From assembly GCF_030053775.1 (NCBI RefSeq), contig NZ_CP125669.1, positions 2,227,962 through 2,291,961 on the forward strand: a stretch of DNA of 64,000 bases, written 5' to 3'. The translations under genes were made by a program, and so were the position numbers. The notes beneath the pieces were generated by a model, which was not told the origin of the DNA, made no database searches, and saw only the letters and a list, made by a program, of their open reading frames with translations. How positions within the stretch are numbered: the first letter of the stretch is position 1; each line of letters opens with the position of its first letter. The DNA is from Acinetobacter corruptisaponis (GTDB lineage Bacteria; Pseudomonadota; Gammaproteobacteria; Pseudomonadales; Moraxellaceae). Below are positions 63,021 to 64,000 of the stretch, one piece after another.

Positions 63021-63719
63021 ATGTTAAAAAAAATTGCCATGTTTTCATTATTGAGCTGTGTTTCAGCCATCAGCTTAGCCAATGTGGAGACATTAAAAAG
63101 CAATTTAAGCAGGCATTATCCCAATATTCAGGTCAGCAACATTCAGGCCACGGAAATGCCAGGTCTATACAGCGCCAGTCTGGATAACCAGATTATTTAT
63201 CTGGATGAAAATGCGCAATATATGCTGGTTGGATCAATGGTGCGTTTAAAAGACCAGAAGAACCTGACCAAGGATTTGCTACTTCAGCAGAATTCAATTG
63301 ACTGGAAGCAGCTTCCATTCAAGGACGCGATCAAAACCGTTAAGGGGACAGGAAAACGTCAGCTTGTCGTGTTTTCAGACCCGAATTGTCCTTACTGTAA
63401 AAAACTGGAGGCGGAGCTGGACAAGTTGAATGATGTAACCATTTACACCTTTATCTATCCATTAAAATCCCAATCTATTGCAGTGTCTAAGCAAGTTTGG
63501 TGTGACCCGAATCAGGCCTATGCATGGAAAAACCTGCTGCAAAAAAATGTTCAGCCTAAAGAAAAAACCTGTGCCAACCCGATTGAGCGTAATCTGGTGT
63601 TGGGACGTAAACTGGGTGTTGAGGGAACCCCTACCCTGATTTTTGAGACGGGTTTTAAAATGACGGGGGAACGCAGTGCAGAGGAAATTCAGCTGATCTG
63701 GAAAGAACTGGGATTATAA
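63021..63719 (+). CDS. dsbC: Thiol:disulfide isomerase, DsbC-like
   Basis: 232 residues. Signal peptide MLKKIAMFSLLSCVSAISLA-N, N-terminal dimerisation domain (FPNIQVSNIQATEMPGLYSASL; key positions N-terminal YPN), then thioredoxin fold with FSDPNCPYCKKLEAEL, active site CPYC, and cis-proline GTPTLIF. A second disulfide CysxxxCys pair (WCDP and KTCANP) is typical for DsbC. Corrects disulfides in the periplasm. Partner of DsbA encoded at the other end of the window. Confidence 0.93.
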   Translation: MLKKIAMFSLLSCVSAISLANVETLKSNLSRHYPNIQVSNIQATEMPGLYSASLDNQIIYLDENAQYMLVGSMVRLKDQKNLTKDLLLQQNSIDWKQLPFKDAIKTVKGTGKRQLVVFSDPNCPYCKKLEAELDKLNDVTIYTFIYPLKSQSIAVSKQVWCDPNQAYAWKNLLQKNVQPKEKTCANPIERNLVLGRKLGVEGTPTLIFETGFKMTGERSAEEIQLIWKELGL

Positions 63720-63769
63720 ATAAACAGCTCCCAATCCATTACAGCATGAATTGGGAGTATTCAATGAGT

Positions 63770-64000
63770 TTAGCTTTTTTTGCTGACCAGGTTGTAGATA
63801 AATAAAATAATCACCGCACCAATAACGGAGGCAATAAATCCCGCCACCGAATTTTCGCCGTATAAGCCCAGCAAGCGGCCACCGTAGGTTGCCAACAACG
63901 AACCTGCGATACCCAGTAGGGTGGTCACGATAAAGCCCGCCTTATCATCTCCTGGGTGTAACGCACGGGCAATCAGACCCGCAAAGAAACCCACTACAAT
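63770..64000 (-). CDS. GlsB/YeaQ/YmgE-family membrane protein (5' end outside window)
   Basis: About 76 residues visible; the frame is open to the window edge (IVVGFFAGLIARALHPG), so the start is missing. Three membrane helices with GFIVTTLLGIAGSLLATYGG and SVIGAVIILFIYNLV are the pattern of the transglycosylase-associated (GlsB/YeaQ) family, small stress-linked membrane proteins of unknown function. Convergent with dsbC; the 50-bp gap contains arms CTCCCAAT/ATTGGGAG that may form a terminator. Confidence 0.85.
   Translation of the reverse strand: MVVGFFAGLIARALHPGDDKAGFIVTTLLGIAGSLLATYGGRLLGLYGENSVAGFIASVIGAVIILFIYNLVSKKS

Overview
The window is a chromosomal segment around the replication origin of an Acinetobacter species (Gammaproteobacteria, Moraxellaceae). 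This rests on the order rpmH-rnpA-yidD-yidC-mnmE running right from an AT-rich origin and dnaA-dnaN-recF-gyrB running left from it, on Acinetobacter-type AdeT proteins, and on neighbourhoods such as ubiG-mupP-yciK, ribF-ileS-lspA-fkpB and tyrS/anmK/erpA. I cannot name the species from the sequence alone. The window starts inside a TetR gene and ends inside a small GlsB/YeaQ-type membrane protein gene.

Left part (1-18.9 kb): two TetR regulators, dsbA, the ubiG-mupP-yciK run (ubiquinone synthesis, muramic acid recycling, a short-chain dehydrogenase), a 268-bp palindromic element, an RcnB-like secreted protein, argA, a complete ssu alkanesulfonate operon with two different SsuA lipoproteins, a RutR-like regulator, an MTA/SAH-nucleosidase-like gene, the ribF-ileS-lspA-fkpB run and an FMN reductase. 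Accessory patch (18.9-21.2 kb): a candidate small RNA, a frameshifted ankyrin gene with a 54-codon partner ORF, an IS630-type insertion sequence with TA duplication, and an unknown membrane-anchored protein.

Middle (21.2-48 kb): a full rRNA operon on the minus strand (16S, tRNA-Ile, tRNA-Ala, 23S, 5S) with promoter and terminator; tyrS, anmK, erpA; then six tandem minus-strand paralogs of the AdeT-like periplasmic protein family, followed by yheS (ABC-F), a DedA protein, a PepSY membrane protein with a small membrane partner, and gyrB-recF-dnaN-dnaA. The origin (about 47.93-48.59 kb) holds five DnaA-box-like sites and a repeated 13-bp AT-rich motif. Five ParB (parS)-type 16-mers lie between 10.1 and 62.9 kb, two of them inside genes (ssuC and recF).

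Right part (48.6-64 kb): rpmH-rnpA-yidD-yidC-mnmE, a small DUF4124-like secreted protein, an orphan PilU-like ATPase, then a compact six-gene locus: EmrA-like adaptor, EmrB-like exporter, a putative acyltransferase, a GH3-family acyl-amido synthetase, a TolC-like outer membrane protein (frameshifted here) and a GNAT protein. It looks like a make-and-export locus for an unknown acyl-amide molecule, and with the AdeT array it is the best candidate for undescribed biology. A DsbC-like disulfide isomerase closes the window and complements dsbA at the other end.
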